From: Acidovorax soli
Lineage (GTDB): Bacteria; Pseudomonadota; Gammaproteobacteria; Burkholderiales; Burkholderiaceae_C
NCBI RefSeq assembly: GCF_014207955.1
Contig: NZ_JACHLK010000010.1
Span: 1 to 64,000, forward strand
DNA length: 64,000 bases
Direction: 5' to 3'
The notes under the pieces were generated by a model, which had not been told where the DNA came from, searched no databases, and saw only the letters and a program-made list of their open reading frames with translations. Both the position numbers and the translations under genes were made by a program. The number at the start of each line of letters is the position of its first letter. Position 1 is the stretch's first letter. Positions 51,448-59,911 of this stretch are shown one piece after another.

Positions 51448-52965
51448 ATGCCCCCGCTCACCGACGACGCCCCCGCTCTGCCGCTGGATGCCCAGGGCAT
51501 CCTCGAACTGGCGGCGCGGTCCATGTTCTACCTGTTCTCCAGCGTCAGCCAGGGCATGTTCCTGGTGGACCTGAGCGGGCGCATCGTCTGGGTGAACGAG
51601 GGCTACCAGCGTTTCCTGCCGGACCTTGGTTTCAGCTCGCTGGACCAGTTCCTGGGCCGCATGGTCGAAGAGGTGATCCCCAACACCGGCATGCGCCGCG
51701 TGCTGGAGACCGGCAACCCGGTGCTGATCGACCTGCTCACCAACAAGGCCGGTACCTTCGTGGTCAGCCGTATCCCCTTGCGCGACGATGGGGGCAGCGT
51801 CATCGGGGCCATCGGCATCGTGCTCTTCGACCACCCCGAGACCACCTTGCAGCCGCTGATCAGCAAGTTCGCGCTGCTGCAGCGCGACCTGGACGATGCG
51901 CGGCGCGAACTGGCCAGCCAGCGCCGGCGCAGCCTGGTGGCGGCAGCTGCAGGCGATGGCGAGCGGCGCTCCAAGTACACCTTCGCCAGCTTCATCGGAT
52001 CGAGCCCGGCCGCGGCCGAGGTCAAGCGCCAGGCGCGCCGCGCTGCGCAGTCGACCAGCCCGGTGCTGCTGCTGGGCGAGACGGGCACGGGCAAGGAGCT
52101 GCTGGCCCATGCCATCCACGCCGCGTCGAGCCGCGCCGGCGGCCCCTTTGTGAGCGTGAACATCGCGGCCGTGCCCGACACGCTGCTGGAGGCCGAGTTC
52201 TTCGGCGTGGCGCCCGGCGCCTACACCGGCGCATCGGCCAAGGGGCGTGACGGCAAGTTCAAGCTGGCCGATGGGGGCACGCTGTTCCTCGACGAGATCG
52301 GCGACATGCCGCAGAGCCTGCAGGCCAAACTGCTGCGCGCACTGCAGGAGGGCGAGATCGAGCCGCTGGGCTCGAACAAGCTGGTGCCGTTCAATGTGCG
52401 CATCCTCGCGGCGACTTCGCGCGACCTGGCGGCCCAGGTGCGCGAAGGGCGGTTTCGCGAAGATCTGTTCTACCGCCTGCATGTGCTGCCTGTGCGCGTG
52501 CCGCCGCTGCGCGCGCGGCGCAGCGACATCCCGGCGCTGGTCGAGTCGCTGGGCGATGACCTGGCGCTGCGCAATGGCACGCCGCCGCCCGAGGTGCTGT
52601 CCGATGCCATGGCCCTGCTGGCGGGCCAGCCCTGGCGCGGCAATATCCGCGAGCTGCGCAACGTGATCGAGCAGGCCGTGATGCGCAGCGAGGGCCAGTC
52701 CATTGATGCCGCGCAGCTCGAACGCATCCTGCGCGAGGCCGGTGTCGAACCCGCCGCGCCGGTGCAGGACACGAGCGCCGTGGTGGTGGCCGAGGCCGAG
52801 GACGAGTCGCGCTACCTGCGCCCCCTGGCCGAGCAGGTGGCCGAGCTCGAACGCCGCGCCATCGCCGCTGCCATGAAGGCCCATGGCGGCAACAAGCTGG
52901 CCACGGCGCGGCAACTGGGCATCTCGCGCGCCACGCTGTATGGACGTCTGGAAAACCCTGAATAA
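51448..52965 (+). CDS. Sigma-54-dependent transcriptional activator with PAS domain
   Basis: A 505-residue enhancer-binding protein: PAS domain (about 25-135), linker helix, AAA+ domain with Walker A GETGTGKE (210-217), sigma-54 contact GAYTGA (257-262) and Walker B GGTLFLDE (276-283), and a C-terminal Fis-type helix-turn-helix (about 465-503, KLATARQLGISRATLYGRL). It resembles activators of hydroxybutyrate or PHB-type pathways in arrangement. It directly precedes a sigma-54 promoter and is the obvious regulator of the PHB locus. Signal probably a metabolite seen by PAS. Confidence 0.93.
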   Translation: MPPLTDDAPALPLDAQGILELAARSMFYLFSSVSQGMFLVDLSGRIVWVNEGYQRFLPDLGFSSLDQFLGRMVEEVIPNTGMRRVLETGNPVLIDLLTNKAGTFVVSRIPLRDDGGSVIGAIGIVLFDHPETTLQPLISKFALLQRDLDDARRELASQRRRSLVAAAAGDGERRSKYTFASFIGSSPAAAEVKRQARRAAQSTSPVLLLGETGTGKELLAHAIHAASSRAGGPFVSVNIAAVPDTLLEAEFFGVAPGAYTGASAKGRDGKFKLADGGTLFLDEIGDMPQSLQAKLLRALQEGEIEPLGSNKLVPFNVRILAATSRDLAAQVREGRFREDLFYRLHVLPVRVPPLRARRSDIPALVESLGDDLALRNGTPPPEVLSDAMALLAGQPWRGNIRELRNVIEQAVMRSEGQSIDAAQLERILREAGVEPAAPVQDTSAVVVAEAEDESRYLRPLAEQVAELERRAIAAAMKAHGGNKLATARQLGISRATLYGRLENPE

Positions 52966-52989
52966 ATTTCAGGCAAATGTCTGAAATTT
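52964..52989 (+). promoter_or_regulatory. Palindromic activator site upstream of the sigma-54 promoter
   Basis: AAATTTCAG (52964-52972) and CTGAAATTT (52981-52989) form a perfect 9-bp inverted repeat, and TGTCT/AGACA (52979-52983/52991-52995) adds a nested one. It lies about 100 bp upstream of the -24 element, the usual place for an enhancer-binding protein site, overlapping the end of the regulator gene. Confidence 0.6.
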
Positions 52990-53069
52990 AGACAAATTGA
53001 ATGTATAAAACTTGAACACACCCATTTGAGTGCTGTTCACAAACCCATACGAATCAACAGCTTGTGCCT

Positions 53070-53085
53070 TGGCACGAACTGTGCA
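53070..53085 (+). promoter_or_regulatory. Sigma-54 (-24/-12) promoter of the PHB-utilisation transporter gene
   Basis: TGGCACGAACTGTGCA matches the sigma-54 consensus TGGCACG-N4-TTGCA at nearly all positions, with GG and GC separated by exactly 10 bp. It lies 33 bp upstream of the binding-protein start and just after the sigma-54 activator gene. Confidence 0.85.
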
Positions 53086-53117
53086 ATGTTCAGGCATCAC
53101 TACAAGGAGACATCGCC

Positions 53118-54314
53118 ATGCACCGTCGCACCCTGGTCGCCCTCGCCACCGCCGCCGTTACCGCCGCGGCCACGCTTTCCGCCCCCGCGTTCGCCCAGTC
53201 CGGCGAGATCCGCATCGCCCACATCTACAGCAAGACCGGCCCGCTGGAGGCCTACGGCAAGCAGACCCAGACCGGCCTGCTCATGGGACTGAACTACGCC
53301 ACCGGCGGCAGCATGACCGTGGGCGGCAAGAAGCTCGTCGTCATCGAAAAGGACGACCAGGGCAAGCCTGACCTGGGCAAGAGCCTGCTGGCCTCAGCCT
53401 ACTCGGACGACAAGGCCGACATCGCCGTCGGCCCCACCTCCTCGGGCGTGGCCCTGGCCCTGCTGCCCGTGGCCGAGGAGTACAAGAAGATCCTGCTGGT
53501 GGAGCCCGCCGTGGCCGATGCCATCACCGGCGACAAGTGGAACAAGTACATCTTCCGCACCGGCCGCAACAGCAGCCAGGACGCCATCTCCAACGCCGTG
53601 GCCATCGATAAGGCCGGCGTGACCGTGGCCACGCTGGCGCAGGACTATGCCTTCGGCCGCGATGGCGTGAAGGCCTTCAAGGACGCGCTCAAGAATGCCA
53701 AGCTGGTGCACGAGGAGTACCTGCCCACCACCACCACCGACTTCACCGCTGGTGCCCAGCGCCTGATCGACAAGCTCAAGGACGTGCCCGGCCGCAAAGT
53801 CATCTTCATCATCTGGGCCGGCGCCGGCAACCCCTTCAAGATCGCCGACCTGGACTTGAAGCGCTACGGCATCGAGATCGCCACGGGCGGTAACATCCTG
53901 CCCGCCATGGCCAGCTACAAGAACTTCCCGGGCATGGAAGGCGCGACCTACTACTACTTCGGCATCCCCAAGAACCCGGTGAACGAGGCCATGGTGGCCG
54001 CGCACTACAAGGAGTTCAAGACCCCGCCGGACTTCTTCACCGCGGGCGGCTTCAGCTCGGCCATGGCCCTGGTCACGGCCCTCAAGGCCACGAACGGCGA
54101 CACCAACACCAACAAGCTCATCAAGACCATGGAGGGCATGAGCTTCGAGACGCCCAAGGGCAAGATGACCTTCCGCAAGGAAGACCACCAGGCCATGCAG
54201 AGCATGTACCACTTCAAGATCAAGGTGGACCCGGCCTTCGCCTGGGGCGTGCCCGAGCTGGTGCGCGAGATCAAGCCTGAAGAGATGCAAGTGCCGATTC
54301 GCAACAAGCGATAA
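53118..54314 (+). CDS. HAAT-type ABC substrate-binding protein (PHB locus, copy 1)
   Basis: A 398-residue periplasmic binding protein of the Peripla_BP_6 type; signal peptide 1-26 (ending PAFAQ), then GEIRIAHIYSKTGPLEAYGKQTQ. It is the first gene under the sigma-54 promoter and is separated from the depolymerase by a repeat and a terminator. Together with the transporter genes from 56212, it probably collects 3-hydroxybutyrate or short oligomers released from PHB; that ligand is inferred from context. ATG 53118 follows AAGGAGA. Confidence 0.88.
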   Translation: MHRRTLVALATAAVTAAATLSAPAFAQSGEIRIAHIYSKTGPLEAYGKQTQTGLLMGLNYATGGSMTVGGKKLVVIEKDDQGKPDLGKSLLASAYSDDKADIAVGPTSSGVALALLPVAEEYKKILLVEPAVADAITGDKWNKYIFRTGRNSSQDAISNAVAIDKAGVTVATLAQDYAFGRDGVKAFKDALKNAKLVHEEYLPTTTTDFTAGAQRLIDKLKDVPGRKVIFIIWAGAGNPFKIADLDLKRYGIEIATGGNILPAMASYKNFPGMEGATYYYFGIPKNPVNEAMVAAHYKEFKTPPDFFTAGGFSSAMALVTALKATNGDTNTNKLIKTMEGMSFETPKGKMTFRKEDHQAMQSMYHFKIKVDPAFAWGVPELVREIKPEEMQVPIRNKR

Positions 54315-54477
54315 GGCTGCGCTGGACAGGTCTGAGCGATGGCGAGCGCCCTGATTTGGGATGAGCTGCAAGGCGCAAACCGCAGCCATAGCCCGTGCTA
54401 TGGCGAGGATTTGCAACTCAGCAGATCGCCCAAGGCAGGGATGCTCGACACGCGAGAGACCTGTTCAGCGGAGCCTT
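54313..54477. repeat. Dispersed structured repeat, copy 3
   Basis: Outer arms AAGGCTGCGCTGGACAGG (54313-54330) and their near-complement to 54477 pair 19 of 21; the centre GCCATAGC (54385-54392) and GCTATGGC (54397-54404) form a perfect stem. GGGATGAGCTGCAAGGCG and GCAACTCAGCAGATCGCCC match the core of the copies at 38714 and 44790. It overlaps the stop codon of the binding-protein gene. Confidence 0.7.
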
Positions 54478-54638
54478 AGATTTGCGTGGCCTGACGGGTG
54501 GGGCAGCAGCCCTGCTTTTCAGGATCCATCCTCGCGGGGGCGGCCGCCCCTTTTTTTCCAGTGAATTGATGCATGAACCCCCGGGTCTACACGGGGGCTG
54601 GGTCAGACTTTTTCAAAATTATTTGGAGACAAGACAAC
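54315..54638. other. Spacer between binding protein and depolymerase
   Basis: The 324-bp spacer contains the structured repeat, then a GC hairpin with T-tract (54537-54557). After it, an AT-rich tract and a TTGGAGA ribosome site lead into the depolymerase gene. No convincing promoter was identified for the depolymerase, although GGGCAGCAGCCCTGCTT has sigma-54-like GG/GC spacing. Confidence 0.5.
54537..54557 (+). terminator. Intrinsic terminator after the binding-protein gene
   Basis: GGGGC (54537-54541) pairs with GCCCC (54546-54550), loop GGCC, followed by seven T residues. It likely ends the binding-protein mRNA so that the depolymerase is transcribed separately. Confidence 0.7.
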
Positions 54639-56120
54639 ATGGCTTTCAATTTCATCCGGGCGGCCGCAGCAGGAGCTGCTTTGGCACTGTGCGCTGCAGG
54701 CGGCGCGTCTGCTGCCGTCAACCTCCCCGCGCTCAAGATCGACACCACGCAGACCACCGTGTCGGGCCTGTCGGCCGGCGGCTTCATGGCCGTGCAGCTG
54801 CACGTGGCCTACTCGGCCACCTTCGCCAAGGGCGCGGGCGTGGTCGCGGGCGGGCCGTTCTATTGCGCCGAAGGCTCCATCGTCAACGCCACCGGGCGCT
54901 GCATGGCCAGCCCCGCGGGCATTCCCACCAGCACGCTGGTGAGTACCACCAACACCTGGGCCAGCCAGGGGCTCATCGACCCGGTAGCCAATCTGCAGGC
55001 TTCCAAGGTCTACCTGTTTTCGGGCACGCTGGACAGCGTGGTCAAGCCCGGCGTGATGGATGCGCTGCGCACCTACTACAACAGCTTCGTGCCGGCCGCC
55101 AACGTGGTCTACAAGAAGGACATCGCGGCCGAGCACGCCATGGTCACCGATGACTACGGCAACGGCTGCTCCACCAAGGGCGCGCCCTACGTCAGCGACT
55201 GCAATTTCGACCTGGCTGGCGCCATGCTGCAGCACCTGTACGGCACGCTGAACGCGCGCAACAACGCCACGCTGCCCACCGGCAACTACATCGAGTTCAA
55301 CCAGAGCCAGTTCATCACCAACCACGGCATGGCGACCACCGGCTGGGCCTACATCCCGCAGGCCTGCCAGGCCGGCGGCAGCGCCACCTGCCGCCTGCAC
55401 GTGGTGCTGCACGGCTGCAAGCAGAACATCAGCGATGTGCAGCAGCAGTACGTGCGCAACACCGGCTACAACCGCTGGGCCGACACGAACAACATCGTGA
55501 TGCTCTACCCCCAGACCAGCACGGCGGCCACCAACAGCTGCTTTGACTGGTGGGGCTATGACAATGCCAACTACGCCAAGAAGTCGGGCCCGCAGATGGT
55601 GGCCATCAAGGCCATGGTGGACCAGATCAGCAGCGGTGGCGGAACGACCAACCCGCCCACGAATCCCGCGCTGCCAGCCCCCACGGGCGTGAACACCTCG
55701 GGCGCCACGGCCAGCTCCATGGTGGTCGGCTGGGGCGCCGTTTCGGGCGCGGCCAGCTACAACGTGTACCGCAACACCAACAAGGTCAACGCCCTGCCGG
55801 TGAGCGGCACGAGCTACACCGACACCGGTCTGGCTGCATCCACCAGCTACAGCTGGACGGTGCGTGCCGCCGACGCCAACGGGGCCGAGGGCGCCACCTC
55901 GGCCGCGGCCTCGGGCACCACGCTGGCCGCACCCGGCGGCGGCGCCACCTGCACCACGGCCACCAACTATGCGCATGTGCAGGCCGGCCGCGCCACGCAG
56001 ACCGGCGGCTATGCCTATGCCAAGGGCTCCAACCAGAACATGGGCCTGTGGAACGTGTTCGTGACCACCACTTTGAAGCAGACGAGCCCGAACTATTACG
56101 TCATCGGCACCTGCCCATGA
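54639..56120 (+). CDS. phaZ: Extracellular PHB depolymerase, type 2 catalytic domain
   Basis: A 493-residue exported enzyme: signal peptide (about 1-26, ending GASAA), catalytic domain with lipase box GLSAG (43-47, nucleophile S45), candidate D132 and H166, and the oxyanion HGC at 258-260. Lipase box before the oxyanion histidine is the type 2 order. A fibronectin-III-like linker (about 348-431) and a C-terminal polymer-binding domain (about 437-493) follow. It hydrolyses extracellular polyhydroxybutyrate to oligomers and monomer. ATG 54639 follows TTGGAGA. Confidence 0.92.
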   Translation: MAFNFIRAAAAGAALALCAAGGASAAVNLPALKIDTTQTTVSGLSAGGFMAVQLHVAYSATFAKGAGVVAGGPFYCAEGSIVNATGRCMASPAGIPTSTLVSTTNTWASQGLIDPVANLQASKVYLFSGTLDSVVKPGVMDALRTYYNSFVPAANVVYKKDIAAEHAMVTDDYGNGCSTKGAPYVSDCNFDLAGAMLQHLYGTLNARNNATLPTGNYIEFNQSQFITNHGMATTGWAYIPQACQAGGSATCRLHVVLHGCKQNISDVQQQYVRNTGYNRWADTNNIVMLYPQTSTAATNSCFDWWGYDNANYAKKSGPQMVAIKAMVDQISSGGGTTNPPTNPALPAPTGVNTSGATASSMVVGWGAVSGAASYNVYRNTNKVNALPVSGTSYTDTGLAASTSYSWTVRAADANGAEGATSAAASGTTLAAPGGGATCTTATNYAHVQAGRATQTGGYAYAKGSNQNMGLWNVFVTTTLKQTSPNYYVIGTCP

Positions 56121-56211
56121 CAATGCGCTGAACGCCGGGGCCCCGCCTGGAAACAGGGCAGGGCGCCCGGTACCCCTGAAAGACGACACCCGTGAAAGCG
56201 ACGCACCACCC

Positions 56212-56985
56212 ATGAGCACCTTGGCCACCAAGGACTTGACCATCCGCTTCGGCGGCCACGTGGCGGTCAACGCCGTGACCTGCTCCTTCGAGCCGGGCAC
56301 GTTGACCGCCATCGTGGGCCCCAACGGCGCGGGCAAGACCACCTACTTCAACCTCATCTCGGGGCAGCTGCGCGCCAGCGCAGGCAGCGTCACCCTGGGC
56401 GGGCAGGACCTCACGGGCCAGTCGGTCTCGGCGCGCACGCATGCGGGCCTGGGCCGTGCCTTCCAGCTCACCAACCTGTTTCCCAACCTCAGCGTGCTGG
56501 AGAACGTGCGCCTGGCCGTGCAGGCCACGCAGGAGGGCAAGCACCGCCGCGGCCTGAACCTGTGGAGCATCTGGAGCGACCACCGCGCGCTGACGGAGCG
56601 CGCCCGCGCCATCCTGCAGGCCGTGGCCATGCTGGAGCGGCAGGACACGCCCGTGGCCAGCCTGCCGCACGGCGACCAGCGCAAGCTCGAAGTGGCGCTG
56701 CTCATGGCGCTGGAGCCGCAGGTCTACATGTTCGACGAGCCCACGGCCGGCATGAGCCACGACGAGGCGCCCGTGATCCTGAACCTGATCCGCGAGCTGA
56801 AGAAGGACAAGACCAAGATCATCCTGCTGGTGGAGCACAAGATGGACGTGGTGCGCGAGCTGGCCGACCGCATCATCGTGCTCACCAACGGCACCCTGGT
56901 GGCTGATGGCGTGCCCGCCGAGGTGATCGCCTCGCCCGTGGTGCAGGAAGCCTACCTGGGCGTGACCAAGGAGGCCACCGCATGA
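56212..56985 (+). CDS. HAAT-family ABC transporter ATP-binding protein, LivG type (PHB locus)
   Basis: A 257-residue ATPase with Walker A GPNGAGKTT, signature SLPHGDQRKLE (a noncanonical LSGGQ, as often in LivG), Walker B VYMFDEPTAGM and EHKMDVV. It starts 91 bp after the depolymerase and overlaps the LivF gene by four bases. It energises uptake of the depolymerase product. Confidence 0.9.
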   Translation: MSTLATKDLTIRFGGHVAVNAVTCSFEPGTLTAIVGPNGAGKTTYFNLISGQLRASAGSVTLGGQDLTGQSVSARTHAGLGRAFQLTNLFPNLSVLENVRLAVQATQEGKHRRGLNLWSIWSDHRALTERARAILQAVAMLERQDTPVASLPHGDQRKLEVALLMALEPQVYMFDEPTAGMSHDEAPVILNLIRELKKDKTKIILLVEHKMDVVRELADRIIVLTNGTLVADGVPAEVIASPVVQEAYLGVTKEATA

Positions 56986-57719
56986 CCACCGGCACCACCA
57001 ACAACCTGCTCGAACTCCAGGGCGTGCACACCCACATCGGCGCGTACCACATCCTGCACGGCGTGGACTTGGCCGTCCCCAAGGGCCAGCTCACCATGCT
57101 GCTGGGCCGCAACGGCGCGGGCAAGACCACCACGCTGCGCACCATCATGGGCCTGTGGCATGCCTCGCAAGGCACCATCCATTTCGGTGGCAAGGACATC
57201 ACGGCGCTGAACACGCCGCAGATCGCAGGCATGAACATCGCCTATGTGCCCGAGAACATGGGCATCTTCGCCGACCTCACGGTCAAGGAGAACATGCTGC
57301 TGGCCGCACGCGGCGCCAAGAACGCCGCGCAGATGGACAGCACGCGGCTCGAATGGATCTTCAAGCTCTTCCCTGCGGTGGAGAAGTTCTGGAACCACCC
57401 GGCCGGCAAGTTGTCGGGCGGGCAAAAGCAGATGGTGGCGGTGAGCCGCGCCATCGTGGAGCCGCGTGACCTGCTGATCGTGGACGAGCCCAGCAAGGGC
57501 CTGGCGCCGGCCATCATCAACAACATGATCGACGCCTTCGACCAGCTCAAGAAGAGCGGCGTGACCATCCTGCTCGTGGAGCAGAACATCAATTTCGCCA
57601 AGCGGCTCGGCGACACCGTGGCCGTGATGGACAACGGCAAGGTGGTGCATGCGGGCAGCATGGCCGCATTGGCGCAGGACGAGGCATTGCAGCGATCGCT
57701 GCTGGGGCTGGCACTATGA
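56982..57719 (+). CDS. HAAT-family ABC transporter ATP-binding protein, LivF type (PHB locus)
   Basis: A 245-residue ATPase with Walker A GRNGAGKTT, signature KLSGGQKQM, Walker B LLIVDEPSKGLAP and LVEQNI. Overlaps the LivG and LivH genes by four bases each, so the four transporter genes are translationally coupled. Confidence 0.93.
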   Translation: MTTGTTNNLLELQGVHTHIGAYHILHGVDLAVPKGQLTMLLGRNGAGKTTTLRTIMGLWHASQGTIHFGGKDITALNTPQIAGMNIAYVPENMGIFADLTVKENMLLAARGAKNAAQMDSTRLEWIFKLFPAVEKFWNHPAGKLSGGQKQMVAVSRAIVEPRDLLIVDEPSKGLAPAIINNMIDAFDQLKKSGVTILLVEQNINFAKRLGDTVAVMDNGKVVHAGSMAALAQDEALQRSLLGLAL

Positions 57720-58744
57720 ACACCACCACCGCAACCACATCCACCGCGGCAGCCGGCAAGAGCCTGCTGCGCGATTTCGACTGGAAGCCGCTGGCCCTGG
57801 TGCCCGCGCTCGCGCTGCTGGTGCTGCCCTTCATCGGCTCGCCCAGCACCTGGCTCACGCTCACGGTGGCGGGCCTGGCCATGGGCATGATCATCTTCAT
57901 CATCGCCTCGGGCCTCACGCTCGTCTTCGGCCTGATGGACGTGCTCAACTTCGGCCACGGCGTGTTCATCGCGCTCGGCGCCTTCGTTGCCACCAGCGTG
58001 CTGGGCGCCATGGGCGACTGGACCGGTTCGGCCCAGCTGTGGCGCAACCTGGTGGCCGTGCTGCCGGCCATGCTGGTGGCCATGGCCGTGGCGGGTGCCG
58101 TGGGCCTGGCGTTCGAGCGCTTCATCGTGCGGCCCGTGTACGGCCAGCACCTGAAGCAGATCCTCATCACCATGGGCGGCATGATCATCGGCGAAGAGCT
58201 GATCAAGGTCATCTGGGGCCCGCAGCAGATCCCGCTGCCGCTGCCCGAGGGCATGCGCGGCTCGCTGCTCGTGGGCGATGCCGCCATCGAGAAGTACCGC
58301 CTGGTGGCGGTGGCCGTGGGCCTGCTGGTCTTCGGCGTGCTGGCATGGACGCTGTCGCGCACCAAGGTGGGCCTGCTCATCCGCGCCGGCGTGCAGGACC
58401 GCGAGATGGTCGAGTCGCTGGGCTACCGCATCCGCCGGTTGTTCGTGGGCGTGTTCGTCGTGGGCTCGGCCCTGGCCGGCCTGGGCGGCGTGATGTGGGG
58501 CCTGTACCAGCAGAACGTGGTGCCGCAGATGGGCGCGCAGGTCAATGTGCTGATCTTCATCGTGATCATCATCGGCGGCCTGGGCTCCACAGGCGGTGCC
58601 CTCATCGGCGCGCTGCTGGTGGGGCTGATGGCCAACTACACCGGCTTCCTGGTGCCCAAGGTGGCGCTGTTCTCCAACATCGCGTTGATGGTGGCCATTC
58701 TTTTGTGGCGTCCGCAGGGCGTCTATCCCGTGGCCAACCGCTGA
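57716..58744 (+). CDS. HAAT-family ABC transporter permease, LivH type (PHB locus)
   Basis: A 342-residue permease with about eight helices; LNFGHGVFIALGAFVATSVLGAM is the LivH segment, and EMVESLGYRIRRLF the coupling region. Forms the channel with the LivM protein encoded 16 bp downstream. The first 30 residues are a hydrophilic extension. Confidence 0.92.
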   Translation: MNTTTATTSTAAAGKSLLRDFDWKPLALVPALALLVLPFIGSPSTWLTLTVAGLAMGMIIFIIASGLTLVFGLMDVLNFGHGVFIALGAFVATSVLGAMGDWTGSAQLWRNLVAVLPAMLVAMAVAGAVGLAFERFIVRPVYGQHLKQILITMGGMIIGEELIKVIWGPQQIPLPLPEGMRGSLLVGDAAIEKYRLVAVAVGLLVFGVLAWTLSRTKVGLLIRAGVQDREMVESLGYRIRRLFVGVFVVGSALAGLGGVMWGLYQQNVVPQMGAQVNVLIFIVIIIGGLGSTGGALIGALLVGLMANYTGFLVPKVALFSNIALMVAILLWRPQGVYPVANR

Positions 58745-58760
58745 TGAGGAGCCGACTGAC

Positions 58761-59834
58761 ATGCTGAACCGACTTCTCTCCGGTGACTACCCGCGCAGCA
58801 AGGTGCTGGCGGTGATCCTCGTGGCCATCTTCCTGGGCCTGGCGTTCGCGCCTTTCCTGTTCCCTGGCGTCAAGGCGCTGTCCGTGGCAGCCAAGGTGCT
58901 GATCTTCGTGGTGCTGGTCGCGAGTTTCGACCTGCTGCTGGGCTACACCGGCATCGTGAGCTTTGCGCACACCATGTTCTTCGGCATCGGGGCGTATGGC
59001 ATCGCGGTGGCCACCACGCGCATGGGGCCCACCTGGTCGGCGCTGGCTGTGGGCCTGGCCGGGGCCCTGGTGCTCTCGCTGCTGCTGTCGCTTGCGGTGG
59101 GGCTGTTCTCGCTGCGCGTGCGCGCCATCTTCTTCGCCATGATCACGCTGGCCGTGGCGGCGGCGTTCCAGACCCTGGCCTCGCAGCTGTCGGACATCAC
59201 GGGCGGCGAGGACGGCCTGACCTTCAAGGTGCCCGAGATCCTGTCGCCGAGTTTCGAGCCTTTCGACGAGCCCTTCCTGGGTGTCACGCTCGACGGGCGG
59301 CTGATCTGCTACTACCTGCTCTTCGTGGTGGCCGTGGGCCTGGTGCTGGCGCTGCTGCGCATCGTGAACTCGCCGTTTGGCCGCGTGTTGCAGGCGATTC
59401 GCGAGAACGAGTTCCGCGCCGAGGCCATCGGCTACCGCGTGGTGGTGTACCGCACCACGTCGAGCGTGCTCTCGGCTCTGTTCGCCTGCTGCGCGGGCGC
59501 CATGCTCGCGCTCTGGCTGCGCTACAACGGGCCGGACACCTCGCTCAGCTTCGAGATCATGATGGACTGCCTGCTCATCGTCGTCATCGGCGGCATGGGC
59601 ACCATCTACGGCTCGGCCATCGGTGCCGTGCTGTTCCTGGTGGCGCAAAGCTATCTGCAGGACCTGCTGCGCCTGGGCAGCGAGGCCACCTCGGGCCTGC
59701 CCTGGCTGTCGGCGCTGCTCTCGCCCGACCGCTGGCTGCTGTGGCTGGGCGTGCTGTTCGTCCTCTCGGTCTATTACTTCCCCACCGGGGTGGTGGGGCG
59801 CCTGCGCGCGGCAGCAGCGCGCAAGGTGGCGTGA
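58761..59834 (+). CDS. HAAT-family ABC transporter permease, LivM type (PHB locus)
   Basis: A 357-residue permease with about ten helices; GYTGIVSFAHTMFFGIGAYG and AIRENEFRAEAIGYRVVVYRT are the LivM landmarks, with SDITGGEDGL in the central loop. Last of the four contiguous transporter genes; the oligomer hydrolase gene starts 77 bp later on the same strand. Confidence 0.93.
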   Translation: MLNRLLSGDYPRSKVLAVILVAIFLGLAFAPFLFPGVKALSVAAKVLIFVVLVASFDLLLGYTGIVSFAHTMFFGIGAYGIAVATTRMGPTWSALAVGLAGALVLSLLLSLAVGLFSLRVRAIFFAMITLAVAAAFQTLASQLSDITGGEDGLTFKVPEILSPSFEPFDEPFLGVTLDGRLICYYLLFVVAVGLVLALLRIVNSPFGRVLQAIRENEFRAEAIGYRVVVYRTTSSVLSALFACCAGAMLALWLRYNGPDTSLSFEIMMDCLLIVVIGGMGTIYGSAIGAVLFLVAQSYLQDLLRLGSEATSGLPWLSALLSPDRWLLWLGVLFVLSVYYFPTGVVGRLRAAAARKVA

Positions 59835-59911
59835 GGGCCGGGCCTGCAAGCCGGCCAGGGTAAAGCTGCGTTCCAGAAGTTCAGAACAACACAACTCGGA
59901 GACAAAACGCA

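Noticed and set aside
55990..56210. Sigma-54 promoter in front of the PHB-locus livG gene
   Set aside because: No GG-N10-GC pair with consensus flanks in the spacer; transcription probably runs through from the depolymerase.
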